A stretch of 64,000 nucleotides of DNA. It comes from Owenia fusiformis (lineage: Eukaryota > Annelida > Polychaeta > Sabellida > Oweniidae). A model generated the notes under the pieces. It had not been told where the DNA came from. It did not search any database and saw only the letters and a list, made by a program, of their open reading frames with translations. Numbering within the stretch: the first letter of the stretch is position 1; each line of letters opens with the position of its first letter. The stretch lies in contig CAIIXF020000001.1 of NCBI GenBank assembly GCA_903813345.2, forward strand, positions 52,405,885 to 52,469,884, given 5' to 3'. A program made the translations under genes and the position numbers. Positions 31,208 through 42,985 of the stretch are shown one piece after another.

Positions 31208-31580
31208 TCGTGTTAATGATAACAGCCAGTAGGAGGAAATAACTCAACAATGAGAACACCTTGATTGGGCCCTAAGGAAAGACACTAGATTATCAACGCC
31301 ACGGAACTTAGTACTTAAAAAATGTAAGACGAGTTCACTTACAGACAAAACAACATTTAAAGGATGAGGAACAAGTTTTAGGATCCTTCTCAACGTATGG
31401 CACCAACTTAATGTTCCAAATAAGATGTGCATGTATTGTATCTGCCAAAAAGGGATGATAATTTAAACTTTTATCTCTGAACAAACGCTACACGTGTAAT
31501 ATTCCAATTCAATTTTCTCTATATAGAACTACCCGTGTCGTAAGACATTATTATTGAGGAATGAACACAGGGAAATAAAA
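31208..31580 (+). terminator. 3' UTR and poly-A signal of the prohormone gene
   Basis: AATAAA at 31574-31579 (GGGAAATAAAACTC), about 370 bases after the stop codon, with no other gene in between. A plausible cleavage region follows. Confidence 0.5.
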
Positions 31581-31974
31581 CTCATCATTGCTATTTGAGT
31601 CAAAATACTTAATAATCACAACACTATGAATGCATGTGATTTTCACTAGGTCAGATGTAATAAAATTACTTTCGGAAAAAACTCTCATTCTAAAAAATAT
31701 ATGTGATATCCATATTCAACCTCCCCTCAGCTGGGTGCACTGATTGATGCATTTATTGGGTCACGAATGTCCTTCATACAATGTAATTTGATTAAAAAGT
31801 CATAGCATTGGAAACACCCCCGTCACAAAAAACCGCATGCGCAGAGTGTGCAATACTATTGTGATTGTGAATAAAAAGAACCGAGCCGCTTATTTGTCCT
31901 TAACTCACATTAGGGAATGCATCTGCCGGCTGTCGGCGTAACCTAATATGCATAAACTACTTTTTTTAACTTCC

Positions 31975-32120
31975 CACTAGCACTTAAAACCATCACCCGA
32001 TAGTATTTAGTTGCAAGTAATAATTATCCGTTATGGGATATTCAATACTCAATGTGAATGGCTTTTTTTGACCAATTGTTCATTAGTGTCTTCTTCATTC
32101 AAGGTTTTATCCACCGGATA
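31975..32120. repeat. Direct repeat of 38640-38800
   Basis: AGCACTTAAAACCATCACCC ... GATAATTATCCGTTATGGGATAT ... AAGGTTTTATCCACCGGAT in this copy matches the segment near 38650-38800 at high similarity, same orientation. The class is unknown. Confidence 0.7.
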
Positions 32121-32454
32121 CCAGCACGATCTATGAGCACGCCCGGTGATCGTGGAAATGGGACGCAGGGGGCGGGGAGCGGTCAATTTCTGCTGATAAT
32201 TTTTTTTTTAAATGGACGATTTATTTTTTCAAGAAAAGTTTACAATTGAATTTCTGAATGAATAGGCGCACGGTATGGTAAAATATGTTTGGTCTTCTAC
32301 GATTTTTTGAACCGATACGCTTCTAAGATATGAGATCTATTAAAAAGGCGCAGGGCCACCAATATGCACAAGTCAATGTTTTTGTTATTAATCAAAAAAT
32401 AGTCTTCACACGACCTGCAATAAATATAACGTTATCATAACTAACTTAATCTGA

Positions 32455-33133
32455 ATGCCATTGCTGACTTTATATAATAAGTTTCCAAACGTTATATAAA
32501 AAATAATCGAAAATAATTAAATTGGAACGAGGGGGAGCAATATGTATATAAGACATAAGAGATGTGATTTGACTTTAAGTCCTTTAACTCCAAAGGAGGA
32601 GGGAAAGTAGTGCAACAGATTCCGGACAGTCATATGTTAGATTTTGGCTATTTTCTGAGGATTTAAACAGGTGCATATATTAGACCAATGCATTCTCCCC
32701 AGGAAAAGCACTCATAGAGATAATGAAATAATTTTGACTTTGAGACACGGAAGATGCAAACAACCCACCCACATGTTTTTTTCTGAAATGTTTTCCTGAT
32801 TTTCGACCCCTTCCACCTCTTTTCCTGGAGATAATGCACTGGCCTAACATATGCACCTGTTTAAATCCTCAGAAAATAGACAAAATCCAACATATGACTG
32901 TCCCAAATCTGTTGCCATACTTTCCCTCCTCCTTTCCCCATTTTTTCATTCTTCAGAGGTGTAACATCCAGTTTTTTACTAAGTTCATTTTTCAAATACA
33001 AGAGTTTGTGTGAAGTTGTTTCACTTTAAATACATATTGCTCCCCCCCCCGTCCGTTCCATTTTAATTTCTTTCGATTGTTTTTATACAACATACGGGAA
33101 CTTATTCTAGAAAGTCAACAATGGCATTAATTT
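32455..33133. mobile_element. About 680-bp palindromic MITE
   Basis: AATGCCATTGCTGACTTTAT ... ATTGGAACGAGGGGGAGCAA ... CATATGTTAGATTTTGGCTA ... AACAGGTGCATATATTAGAC is inverted as GCACCTGTTTAAATCCTCAG ... CCAACATATGACTGTCC ... TTGCTCCCCCCCCC ... GTCAACAATGGCATTAATTT. No coding capacity. Confidence 0.8.
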
Positions 33134-33262
33134 AGTTATGACAACGTCACTTGCAAGTATTTATTACAGGTCGTGTACATGTAGACTATTTACTCTTGGA
33201 GAGAGGAGGACAATTCTCAATAAATGGTACATATAGTTGGTTTGGTAGCATTTTCAGTTAGA

Positions 33263-34300
33263 GCACGCCTAACCATCGCGTAAGCAGGCGTCACCGTACA
33301 GCGTCAAAAAATACAGTAGTACAGTTTTCTGTACGGTGACGAAAATTAACTGAGTTGAAGCAAAAACTATAATGAGGGTTTTAAAAAGATTAATTAGATG
33401 AAAATAAATACGATTTCGGGTGTAATAAAAACAGCATTCTCTTAGGAATGGTTTTAACTTTCTAATTATGATAAAAGTTTTTCGAGCACTGCTCGGATTT
33501 TTTCTGACTGGATCGGCCCACATAATCGACTCGAGAGAAAAATGTTGCTTTTTCACTTTTCGCTTGGTTATTATTTTCCCTGTCGTCTGAGAGTATGGAT
33601 TATTTTTATGAGAATATGTATTTGTTATCTACACATTTTAGAACAGATGAATATTCGGCAAATAATCATTCAGTGTATTTATTTAAAAAAGATCAGAACT
33701 ATGCGTTGACGCATCAGCTGTACGGTGACGATTCATTAGACTTTATGAAGTGCTCTAAGCTTACTGTTCGAAAAAGAGGTAAAGAAACGTCAGATCTACA
33801 CGTACATTATCACTGGTAAGTATCAAGCGAAGGTTACAGCCGTCACCTTCGCATTTAAGATGGCGGACAGGAAGTATTAATTTCGGTATTTTTAGTTTTC
33901 ATGGAATTAACTATTTGAAAGTTGACGTAATGCTTTGGTATCATTTGAACTAAACCAGGCTTCTCTCCTATGACTAACAAAGATAGCCTACACAGCCATC
34001 TTTACCCCATGCAAGATATTGCATCTTTAATTCATGCTAAAAAGTCACACGTGCAAGATGAGATTTACTTGTGACATCCCTTGTTTTAAAACATCAATAA
34101 CATAGCAACAAGAGAGTTTTTGGTTTCATGATCTTTACCGTATCATACATTTCCAGTAACCTTCCATTAAGCGGTGGAAGATATCGTTGAACTGTAGCGC
34201 CCATGCACTATATATGAACAAATGATCATACTCCAGAGTTTCCATTTCATGCAATCTTAGTCTCATTTAGTTCATCAAAGCATAGCGTCACCGTACAGCT
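33263..34300. mobile_element. Element of the CGCCTAACCATCG family carrying inverted fragments of a retroelement ORF
   Basis: Starts GCACGCCTAACCATCG, with GTCACCGTACAG words at both ends. A plus-strand frame at 33595-33730 (MDYFYENMYLLSTHFRTDEY, NHSVYLFKKDQ) is repeated almost identically on the minus strand at 34430-34307. The two form inverted arms of about 135 bases and continue directly into the reverse transcriptase fragment on the minus strand. Confidence 0.7.
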
Positions 34301-34304
34301 GGTG

Positions 34305-35030
34305 CGTCACCGTACAATTTGATCTTTTTTAAATATACATAATGAATGGTTGTTTGCTGAATCTTCGCCCGTTCTAAAATGTGTAGTCAACAAATACATA
34401 TTCTCATAAAAATAATCCATACTCTCAATCCATAATCCGTACTTTTCAACAAAGCCCAGAAAGAATTTCTTAAGTTTTTTACAAGTATAACCTTGACCTA
34501 ACAGCTTGATCACTAAAACATGGTGTCTTGATTTGAAATCTGCCCTGCTATATCTAATAAGCTGGGATACATAAACCTCATATGCTGGGTTTAGTGGAAT
34601 GTTGCTGTCCAAATGTGGAAAATTAACAATGTCAAAATTAAAGTCATCTCTTTTGCCATACAATTTACAATATACTGTTGTCTTGTTCAATGTTAATAAG
34701 AATATCAAGACAAGGTGCACTCATATCAGATTCTTTAGTCTTTTTTAATTCTAGCTCAGTAGGATATATCTCACCCACAAAGCCTTTAAATTTTGGGTTG
34801 TCTAAACTTAACAAGTCATCAATCGATCTGTCTTATTAAATAACTTTGCAATATGAAATTTACTTTTATCTTTCATCATCCTTTGTAAAAATTTATACTC
34901 ATACGAGAATAGAAAAAGGTCTGCTAAAGGAGGAGCACAATCTGTACCCATTGGTATACCTACATTCTGACGTAAAACTGTATTTCCAAACAAATACATT
35001 ATCAATAAGAAAGCCCAACATCTCACAGAA
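34305..35030 (-). pseudogene. Broken reverse transcriptase, Penelope-like type
   Basis: Minus-strand frames at 35026-34808 and 34720-34307 encode parts of an RT: VLRQNVGIPMGTDCAPPLAD followed by LFLFSYEYKFLQ, and downstream DDFNFDIVNFPHLDSNIP and AYEVYVSQLIRYSRADF, RHHVLVIKLLGQGY. The IPMGTxCAP and NFPxLxSNIP blocks are typical of RTs widespread in marine invertebrates that I assign, with moderate confidence, to Penelope-like elements. The Y-x-D-D catalytic region falls in the frame break around 34720-34810, so the copy is inactive. No GIY-YIG endonuclease was seen. Confidence 0.65.
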
Positions 35031-35034
35031 TTAG

Positions 35035-35930
35035 ATGAAAAACATGGAGTTAGATGAAGGGAGGAGGAGGAGAGTCAAACCAAAATGAAATTAACTTTGT
35101 TTTTCTACGACTGTTAATACTTGGACACCATTCCTCAGAAGGGCAAAATACCAATTTCTTAAAGAAACCTGATACTATAACAGCACACTTAACATTTGGA
35201 TGAAATAACCCTCAGTGAATAACTAACCCGTTATGACTAACCACTTTCTGGAAGTCGAAGATGGTATTGCTATTGCATGTAAATTCATAAACTTTTTAGA
35301 ATGCCTTACAATTATCTGTCTTGTGCCAAAACATTTTCAATCTATTAGATGAGTGTAGAAATAATCTTAATTTACATCATTAAAAATCATATTTGAAATC
35401 TACATGTAAAATTACATCTAGAAATGTGGTTTAAATAAACGTTTATCAACTTTGAAAATAAAATGTCATCAAAAATGTGACTTCTAGATCGGGATGCGAG
35501 TTTTGTTGATAATTAACCATAAAAGCACATTTCAGGTAGGCTACAAGGGCCATTCAATGAATCCTAATCATTTTCATTATAATATTTGAATAAAGTTGAC
35601 AGTTTCTGAGAATGAAGGAAATGTGTGCGTTTAAAAACTGGGTTCTTTTTAGTTGATCATATGGGGGATGAGAGGGTACACAAAACAGTCTGTGCTTTTT
35701 ATGTGTCGTTTTTCAGTGCAAATCTGTTTCAATGTCCATGTCATTTTTTCCTTTTTCAATCAATCAACAGATTTCTCAGCATTATGTTCCATAAGACCAC
35801 TCTATCCCAATATTCTCCTACAACAAAAGCTCATGGCGTGCCCTCTATGGAATATCTTGCATGTTAATAGGCTGGCATACTTCAGCTGGAACAGCGTATT
35901 TCGCATCATCTCCTCGGTGATTCCAAGAGA
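35035..35930. other. Non-coding stretch with a diverged copy of the 20022 repeat
   Basis: No exon recognised. About 35385-35475 matches the AAAGTTGATAAACTC repeat of 20022-20115 in the opposite orientation. Confidence 0.4.
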
Positions 35931-35933
35931 ACA

Positions 35934-36510
35934 TTACAGGGTGGGCCAAAAAAACAATACCCAAGTTAAAGATGAATGATTCATATGACATACTCCCTCC
36001 ATGACATCCCTGGTATCAATTTTAACCAATAACTCCACAAGAAAACAAGAGTTTTTTTTAATCAGATGGTGTCATAGGAAATTAAATGATTTATTTAAAA
36101 ATGATATATAATACATGGCATGATTTAACAGACACTTCCCTCCATAAGTTTGGCAACCGTAGCTCCCCCATTTAACTACGTGTTAAAGCTAAGTCTCTTT
36201 ACTTTTGAACTTTTATTTACTTAACCTGCGATGAAAATACTTACAAGTACTATTGATTGAAACGTAATTTGACTTAATTTATAATAATTCCAAATTTTCT
36301 CAATTTTTTCCTCAATCACAATAGGTCCAGAATTTATGATAAATTTGATGAATCTTTGAAAATCGACATTCCAATGTTAACCAATGGAAAATGTTAGGTT
36401 TGCCTCAAGTCATATGACAGAATATCCATCACTCCGAGTCCTTGCAAAAGATACGTAAAGAGTAGTTCAATGGGGGAGCTAAGGTTGCCAAACTTATGGA
36501 GGGAAATATC
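35934..36510. mobile_element. TACAGGGTGGGCCAAAAA end followed by a CCCTCCATAAGTTTGGCAAC MITE
   Basis: TACAGGGTGGGCCAAAAA at 35936-35953 is one mariner-like end without a visible partner. At about 36132-36504 lies a complete MITE: ACACTTCCCTCCATAAGTTT at left, GGTTGCCAAACTTATGGAGG at right. Related copies lie at 40345-40540, 43150-43355, 53246-54122 and 58620-59082. Confidence 0.75.
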
Positions 36511-36559
36511 TAAACCCATATCTAAATAGTCGATTTTAGGGTATCGTGAATATACTGTT

Positions 36560-39390
36560 TCTGTTTGTTTTTTTGGTTTTTCGCAAGGGTTTCATACTTT
36601 CATTAAATGTAAAATAAACTAAATATTCACCGTGAAAATATTTCACTTCATCGCAGCGCAGCGCAAGTGCCAACGGGATATGCAAAAAGACTTTTGACAA
36701 AAAACTAAACCTAATTATCGAACAATAGTTCGCATTTTCACGATAAATCCAATATTTACAATGATTCTTTTCCCAAATTATGAATTGCTTTCAAACATAA
36801 ATATTCATTACATTTATACTTGAGAATACTTTTCTAAATAATTAAATGCCAGTGCACGTCATACTTTGACAAGAAGTAAACCCAATTATCGAAGCCTTTG
36901 GTGCAATTTGCTCAGTTTACTTGCGGACGGGCGCTCCGTTGAATCTTCTCTGAGAGAATTGATTTTGGGCATGCTTGTTAAATTCAAAGAGAGCCATTTT
37001 GGGTTTTACTCCTTGAAAACGTCTCTATAAAACAGTTTGATAGATTAATCAGATATTTTTGTGGAGTTTTTTGGTATAAACGTTAAGAATTGATTAGTTT
37101 TAGGGCATTTTGGTTGATAATAGCCATTTTCGATTTTCCGTTCCTAAATCTAGTCTGTGAAGCCTTTCTTTACGTTTTCATCTAAACCGTTTGCTTGACT
37201 AATCTGAAATTTCCTTTAAATATGATTTTATTAGGAGGGCTCAAAGGAATTGGTGCAAATAAGTAGACCCCAATCCTTAGCTCTAGCCCTTACCCTGGCG
37301 TCAACCCTAATCCTAGCTTTAGCCCTAACCCTAGCTTTATTCCTAACTTCTTCTTCAACCCTAACCCAAAACCTAAACTTTAACCTTTTCAATTCAACTT
37401 TTGAAATTCGACTTTTCTGAAAATAATGATATACTAAAACCTATAGAAGTTTTAAAGGAATACTTTCCCCAAATTTCAGGCAAAAATATTAATTTGTAGT
37501 CACCAATTTTGAGAAACATACTAGATAACACAGTTTGTGATTTAATTTGATGACCTTTGATGACCTTTTTTCATTCACTTACTATTTGTCAGGACTTAAA
37601 AAGTGATTTTAGAGATTTTTGAACAAAAAAAAATTTTGAAAAAAAAGTTGTGAGCATTTCATTTCTCAAATATTCAAATTTCCCGCCATTTTTCAAAAAA
37701 AAGTTGAAATTTCTTAATCATCAAATATTTCTTAATGCATTTCAAAAAAGATTATCTTTTTAACACCAATGCAAAGATTGAACAAAGGACACACTATTTC
37801 AATAATAAAATGCCATATTTAATTGGCCACTTCAATGTTTTAGCATATCAAAAATATTTTGAAACATCAGTGATGTCACTAAGGTACCAAAAACTTTTTG
37901 AAAAAAATTGAATTTTTTTTTCGATGTCAATCTTTTCTAAATATGCTAAACTTTCATAAAAAAACAATGTTGATTGTCCAACCAGGTTAAAAGGAAGAAT
38001 AAATTATGTTTTAGATACCATTGTACCATTGGTTTCTATGAGAACTAAAATTTTGAAATGCATTTTTCTCAGAACCATTTTCGCGCACTGATAAGTTCAT
38101 TTCTCGCTTATTTATGAACTGATTTTCTTAATTTTTTCGGCAAAAAACATGGGAGGATGAATGCTATGCATTGGTATGAATTGTGGCTAATTAGAAGATA
38201 TGAGTGACCTCTAAAAACCACTTTTTGAAATTTAAAAAAAAGTTTCACATATCACACTTTGATAACATTGGGTAAGACTACAATATAAGCCAAAGTGGTT
38301 TAAACTTTATATGGGGCCTTTAACCTTGCAAATTTAAAAGAATCCGAAAACTAAATTTGAAAAAATTGGAAGGTCATTGAAGGTCAACCAAAGGTCACAT
38401 CTAAGATCAGATTTTAACTCCTAGCAACTTGTAGATGCTTTTTAAAAAGTTAAGTCGATTTGGAGCAAAATGTAAATGACGATTTTTAGCGTTTTTTGGG
38501 ACACAAACATCTTGCAAAACGAGAGCAAAATTTCTCGTAAATTGCTAAAAAGAATAATGAAAAGAAGAAGAATGTCGACAAAAACTATAATAACTATTAT
38601 AACTAACAAAAGTTGTATTACACTTGCATACTCTATTTCAACTGTCCACTTGTGAGCACTTAAAAATATCACCCTATCGTTTTGTATTGGAGAGTGATAA
38701 TTATCCACTATGGGATATTTAACACTCAATATCAATTGAAACTATCAAACCAATTTACAATTGTGTCTTCTTCATCAAAGGTTTTATCCACCGGATGCAA
38801 CACTATATATGTGATAATTTCATTGTACGTTTTTTACTTGGGGATGCTTCGTAAGTAAGCATCTGTATTTTATTTCGAGCAAAAACCTGGAGTATTTAAT
38901 TTGTATCTCAAAAAATATTTTGGATGGTTTCTATCAATTTACGGATGCTTCGTGTATGTAAGTTTTTATCTCAATTCTTGTTTAATAGTAGATAATTTTT
39001 GATTGGAATAAATAATAGGATTATATTTAAATAATGCAACTAAAGGTTGGTGTTTTAAAATCATACAATTGCAAAACCTTATTCCAACCCAGTAAGAAAG
39101 ACAAAAACAATTTCAAGAAAAGAACTATTACTAACAGTACAGTTATGTAGTGACGAAACGTTGAATAATAATGTATTTCTCAGTGTGGCATGTCAATGCT
39201 TTTTAGAACGCCTTATACCGTGCGGGCCAATATCTAATGATCGGAATCGAGTATGTTCATATGTGCACAGGCCTGGAGTCAGCTTTTACCTTGAGGGATT
39301 TTTAGCCTATGCAATTTGAACCAAGTGCGACAACTGGGATTTGGGTTTTATAAAATATAATATTTTTTCATGATTAGTTGAGCCCATCTC
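36560..39390. other. AT-rich stretch with degenerate telomere-like patch and homopolymers
   Basis: No exon recognised. Around 37265-37385 there is a run of CCCTAACCCTAG/CCCTAA-like words (degenerate interstitial telomeric-type repeat). From 37500 to 38480 long A/T runs dominate. A direct repeat of 31975-32120 lies at 38640-38800. Confidence 0.4.
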
Positions 39391-40779
39391 CTCAGTTTTA
39401 AAAAATGCTTTCTTCTTTTAAAAAATATCTAATTCTTCTCATTTTAACCATAGTAAAAGTTTCTCCTACAGTATGTGAGTAAACACTGAAAGGGTGAATG
39501 GTATTGCAGAAAACGATATAACTCATCTTATTTTCCCATTGGAAAAAAACCCTCATACGGGCCATTAGTGCTACGGCCAAGGCGATTTGTGTCCAAAACA
39601 CCTAGATTCAATTTGACTTTAGATTCTTGTAAGGGACCCCAAGGCAAGTAAAAAAAAGTTTGTGAACCCTTGCAAAGCAAGCTCAAAAGTGCTGAGTCAG
39701 CAAATTTTATCATTTTCGAGTCGGAGTTTCACCATATGCTTGAAACTATTTAATATCTCATTTCAGGATGTTGCAATTGTAATGAAACATTGTTAGTATA
39801 TCAATAAGGCATGTATGAAGAATTCCTGAAAGTTTGGGTCTTATCCAACAAAATTTGGTAGAGATATGGGATAATTTGTCCCTAAAAGTACATAATTTCT
39901 TCTCAAAATTTCTTAATCAGTCGATAGTTAGCAAATATTTCTTGCATAAGTTTCAATAAAAAGTGCATGCATCTATTTTTTCTGATTTTTCTCTTAACCT
40001 TCCCCTAAAAATTCAAGAAAGGGGGCGTTGCACCTTACACTTCAGTTGTTGAACTTTTTGCTAGGGTCAAATAGAAAATATGTATCATTATAGCAAAAAT
40101 TGTTATTCTAAATAAATCTTAACACAATATGTGACATCATAATATGCTAAACATATTCATTAGCTATCATTTTATATTTTTTACAGCTTATCATTGCCAT
40201 AAACCATAAAACAATTTAGGGCATGTGTGGTCAGCAATTGGAAATACAAGTATGTGTACTAATAACATTTTTCAAAACTGTATTTCGGGTGCCATTCTTT
40301 CCAAATGTTGTTCATGTAGTTATAGTTTATGTTTATGAATGATAGCACTTCCCATCATAGGTTTGGCAACTCAAACCCCTTTGAATCACTTATTAAAGTC
40401 TGTTTATTTTTGGCATATGAAATCGAAGTATCTGAAATATGGTAATAAGGAACATAATCAAGTTTTAAACATTGACAGACTTTGATATCCTATCATTTAA
40501 TAACTTCCAGTTGCCAAATTTATGGAGGGGGTGTACATGCTTTATAGTATAGGGTCCATGTAAACATGTAAACTGCAACGGGACTCCTATTGTTGCTGCA
40601 AATAATTAGCTATATAATAACAAATTGTAACAACAAATGATTAAGAGCCAGAGTTACTCCGAGCCTGATTGCAGTTTGCATTCTTCGTATTGTATATATG
40701 TCATAAATTGTTAAGTTGTAGTCTGTAGAACATAACAAGATGTGTATGTTTTGTTTATGTCAAAATAATACATCTTGTC

Positions 40780-41055
40780 CATAGGCTTAGCCAGGGGTTG
40801 CAATGGGATCGCACCCCCCCCCCCCCCCCTATTACCAATAAAAATATAACCATGAGATAGAAGAAGAGTTTTAAAATGTTTTTTATTTTAAGCTTCTAGC
40901 CCTATTTTGAAGGAAGTTGAATCAAGATTTGTAAAATTCAAGATAGATCTTAATTTTTAGCCTTTTTTATGCCACAGTTGCATCCCCCTGACTGAAAACC
41001 GAAAATGTTTTGGCGATCAAACCCCCACTGAACCAAAGCTGGCTTCGCCCCTATT
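40780..41055. mobile_element. Diverged copy of the 15205 poly-C element
   Basis: CATAGGCTTAGCCAGGGGTT, a run of about 19 C, then AAGTTGAATCAAGATTTGTAAAATTCAAGATAGATCTTA matches the 15205-15362 element in reverse orientation. It lies in the loop of the 4.7-kb foldback. Confidence 0.6.
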
Positions 41056-41414
41056 GTCCCTAAGGAATTGGAGATAATGTTTCACTGCTAGTCTAGCACT
41101 CGATACTTCACATAGTATCAAGGGAATTGATTGTACTTTGTACAGAAAATAATTGTATCCCTAGCTGTAGATAGAAGAGTTAAGAAACCCCAGCAAAGTC
41201 ATCACCTCCATAGTAAGCATTTAATGGAGCTTATTAGCATCTTCGACTTCCATGTTATTATACAGTTGGAGCAATTGAAACCTTGAAAATCAAGATGGCT
41301 AATTATCAAAATTTCAATCTTAAATGGGTTCTCATTTGCTTCTACTACCTTGATTATGCTTTGTACAGATGACTCATTATTCCTGGAGCAGCATGATCGA
41401 CAGTAAGTGTTACA

Positions 41415-42010
41415 CGGTATATGGCATACATTCATGGTTGCGCAGTATTTGTGATACGGGTGAATATGCCATACTCACCTGCAGTGTATGGCATATTCTG
41501 CTGGTGGGTATGCAATATTCCGCAGTGAATATGCGATACATTGATTTCAGTGAATACCCCATACTCACCTGTGGAATATGTCATACTCACTTGCGGAAAG
41601 TGCCATATACTGCAGTCCAAAACGTGATACAGAAAGCCTTGATTTGATTGGTTGCGAGAATCGACTCTAAATGAAAAACTACGCTGGATTACCAATATAG
41701 TTAGTGCATCTAGTACTAATGTATCAATCCTGGACTGATTGAGTAAGTTTATTGCACAAGATTGGTGACTGATACTTCTGCTAAGTTAATATATTCTAAG
41801 TTAATATATTTGATACACAGTGCTGTTGATTCAGTAATCATTATAATAATTTATAATGTTTAACTTATTCTTTCAATCTAAGCAATTGACAATTGCGTAC
41901 TTCCATATCACATTCTCATTTGTTACTGTGTATGCCATATACCGCAGGTGAATCTGTCATACACCGCAAGTGAATATGCCATATTCATTGCGGAATATGA
42001 CATATTTTTG
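41415..42010. repeat. Arrays of alternating palindromic words (ATATGCCATA, CTCACCTGC, CCGCAGGTGA)
   Basis: Between 41415 and 41620 there are about eight variants of TATGCCATA/TATGGCATA interleaved with CACCTG, CCGCAG and GTGAATATG. A second cluster is at 41930-42010 and a third at 28195-28325. Many CACCTG/CAGGTG words are E-boxes. The unit is about 22-25 bases and alternates orientation rather than repeating head to tail. Confidence 0.75.
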
Positions 42011-42534
42011 TATCGTGATTACCGCATAACAGTAAGTTCCAGTTTTTGTTCCCTGCTAACTGTTATAGTACGTAATAAGCTACTGACTGATAATATCTTG
42101 GGATCAACCAACACACTCAGTTATTAAGCATTACTTACGTTTTGTCACTCCCATTGACTTTTGGAATCTGTTTATCCAAGACTCATACGTTTTCATGGAA
42201 ACCCTTTCATAATAAACCTATTCACCCGAGTTAAAGACATTCAATCCAAGGCCAAGTGACCATGGAATGGCTTATCCCTGAGGATCCTATGGATTCTGTA
42301 GTAACATGTGGTCATGAATTGAATGCAGGAGAAAAATTTTATTTGAAGATAATATGAATGGCACTGGCCCGCTCAGTTCTTGTAAAACTAAAATAGCTTT
42401 AGCAGACAAGTGAAATCGGTCCAAATAATCACGCTCTTACAAAGTTTTGACAACTTTTCCTTTTTAACGATTTGATGAATGTTAACAAAGGAAGTTACTT
42501 CGCTAAAGCCTAACATACACCAATACGGCATGGT

Positions 42535-42985
42535 GGGACCTCCATTGATTTAACATCGGGTGGGACCTCCATTGATTTAACATTGGGTGGGACCTCATGG
42601 AAATCTGTCGGACTTCATTGAGCTTTGCCCGATGGAACTCCTTTGGATTCCTTGGGATTTACCCCATGAAGCCCCATTGAGTCCCATAAGATTCGATTGG
42701 GTATCATTTGGCGAAGTCCCACTGAGAATGAACCTATTCATTCTTTCCATTGGGCATCGTGGGACTTTTGATCATGGGATGTGTCAGCTAACTTAGGATC
42801 AAAATGACCTTGACAAAACCTTTTAAACTAAATTACATCATTTCCGTGAGACTCAATGGGATATGGAGGGACTCGATGAGACTCCATGGGGCAAAGTTAA
42901 CAAGGTCTCTTGGGACATTGTGGGACTCGATATGGCATAGTGGGACTTGATGGGGCGAGTGGGATTCTGCACAATTGGAATATGT
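42535..42985. repeat. GGGACTC/GGGACCTC-rich degenerate minisatellite
   Basis: GGTGGGACCTCCATTGATTTAACAT is repeated three times at 42533-42600, then variants of ATGGGACTC, GATGGGGC and CATTGGG alternate to 42970. It is unusually GC-rich for this window and lies in the loop of the 4.7-kb foldback. Confidence 0.6.

Noticed and set aside
32058-32249. Missing signal-peptide exon of the pentad-cysteine gene (MAFFDQLFISVFFIQ)
   Set aside because: It lies in a dispersed repeat also present at 38.7 kb, the donor (GTTTTA) is weak, and the distance is 18 kb.
35625-35979. Plus-strand frames of 80-108 aa
   Set aside because: No splice support or conserved motif, and the longer frame runs into a MITE end; composition looks like non-coding DNA.
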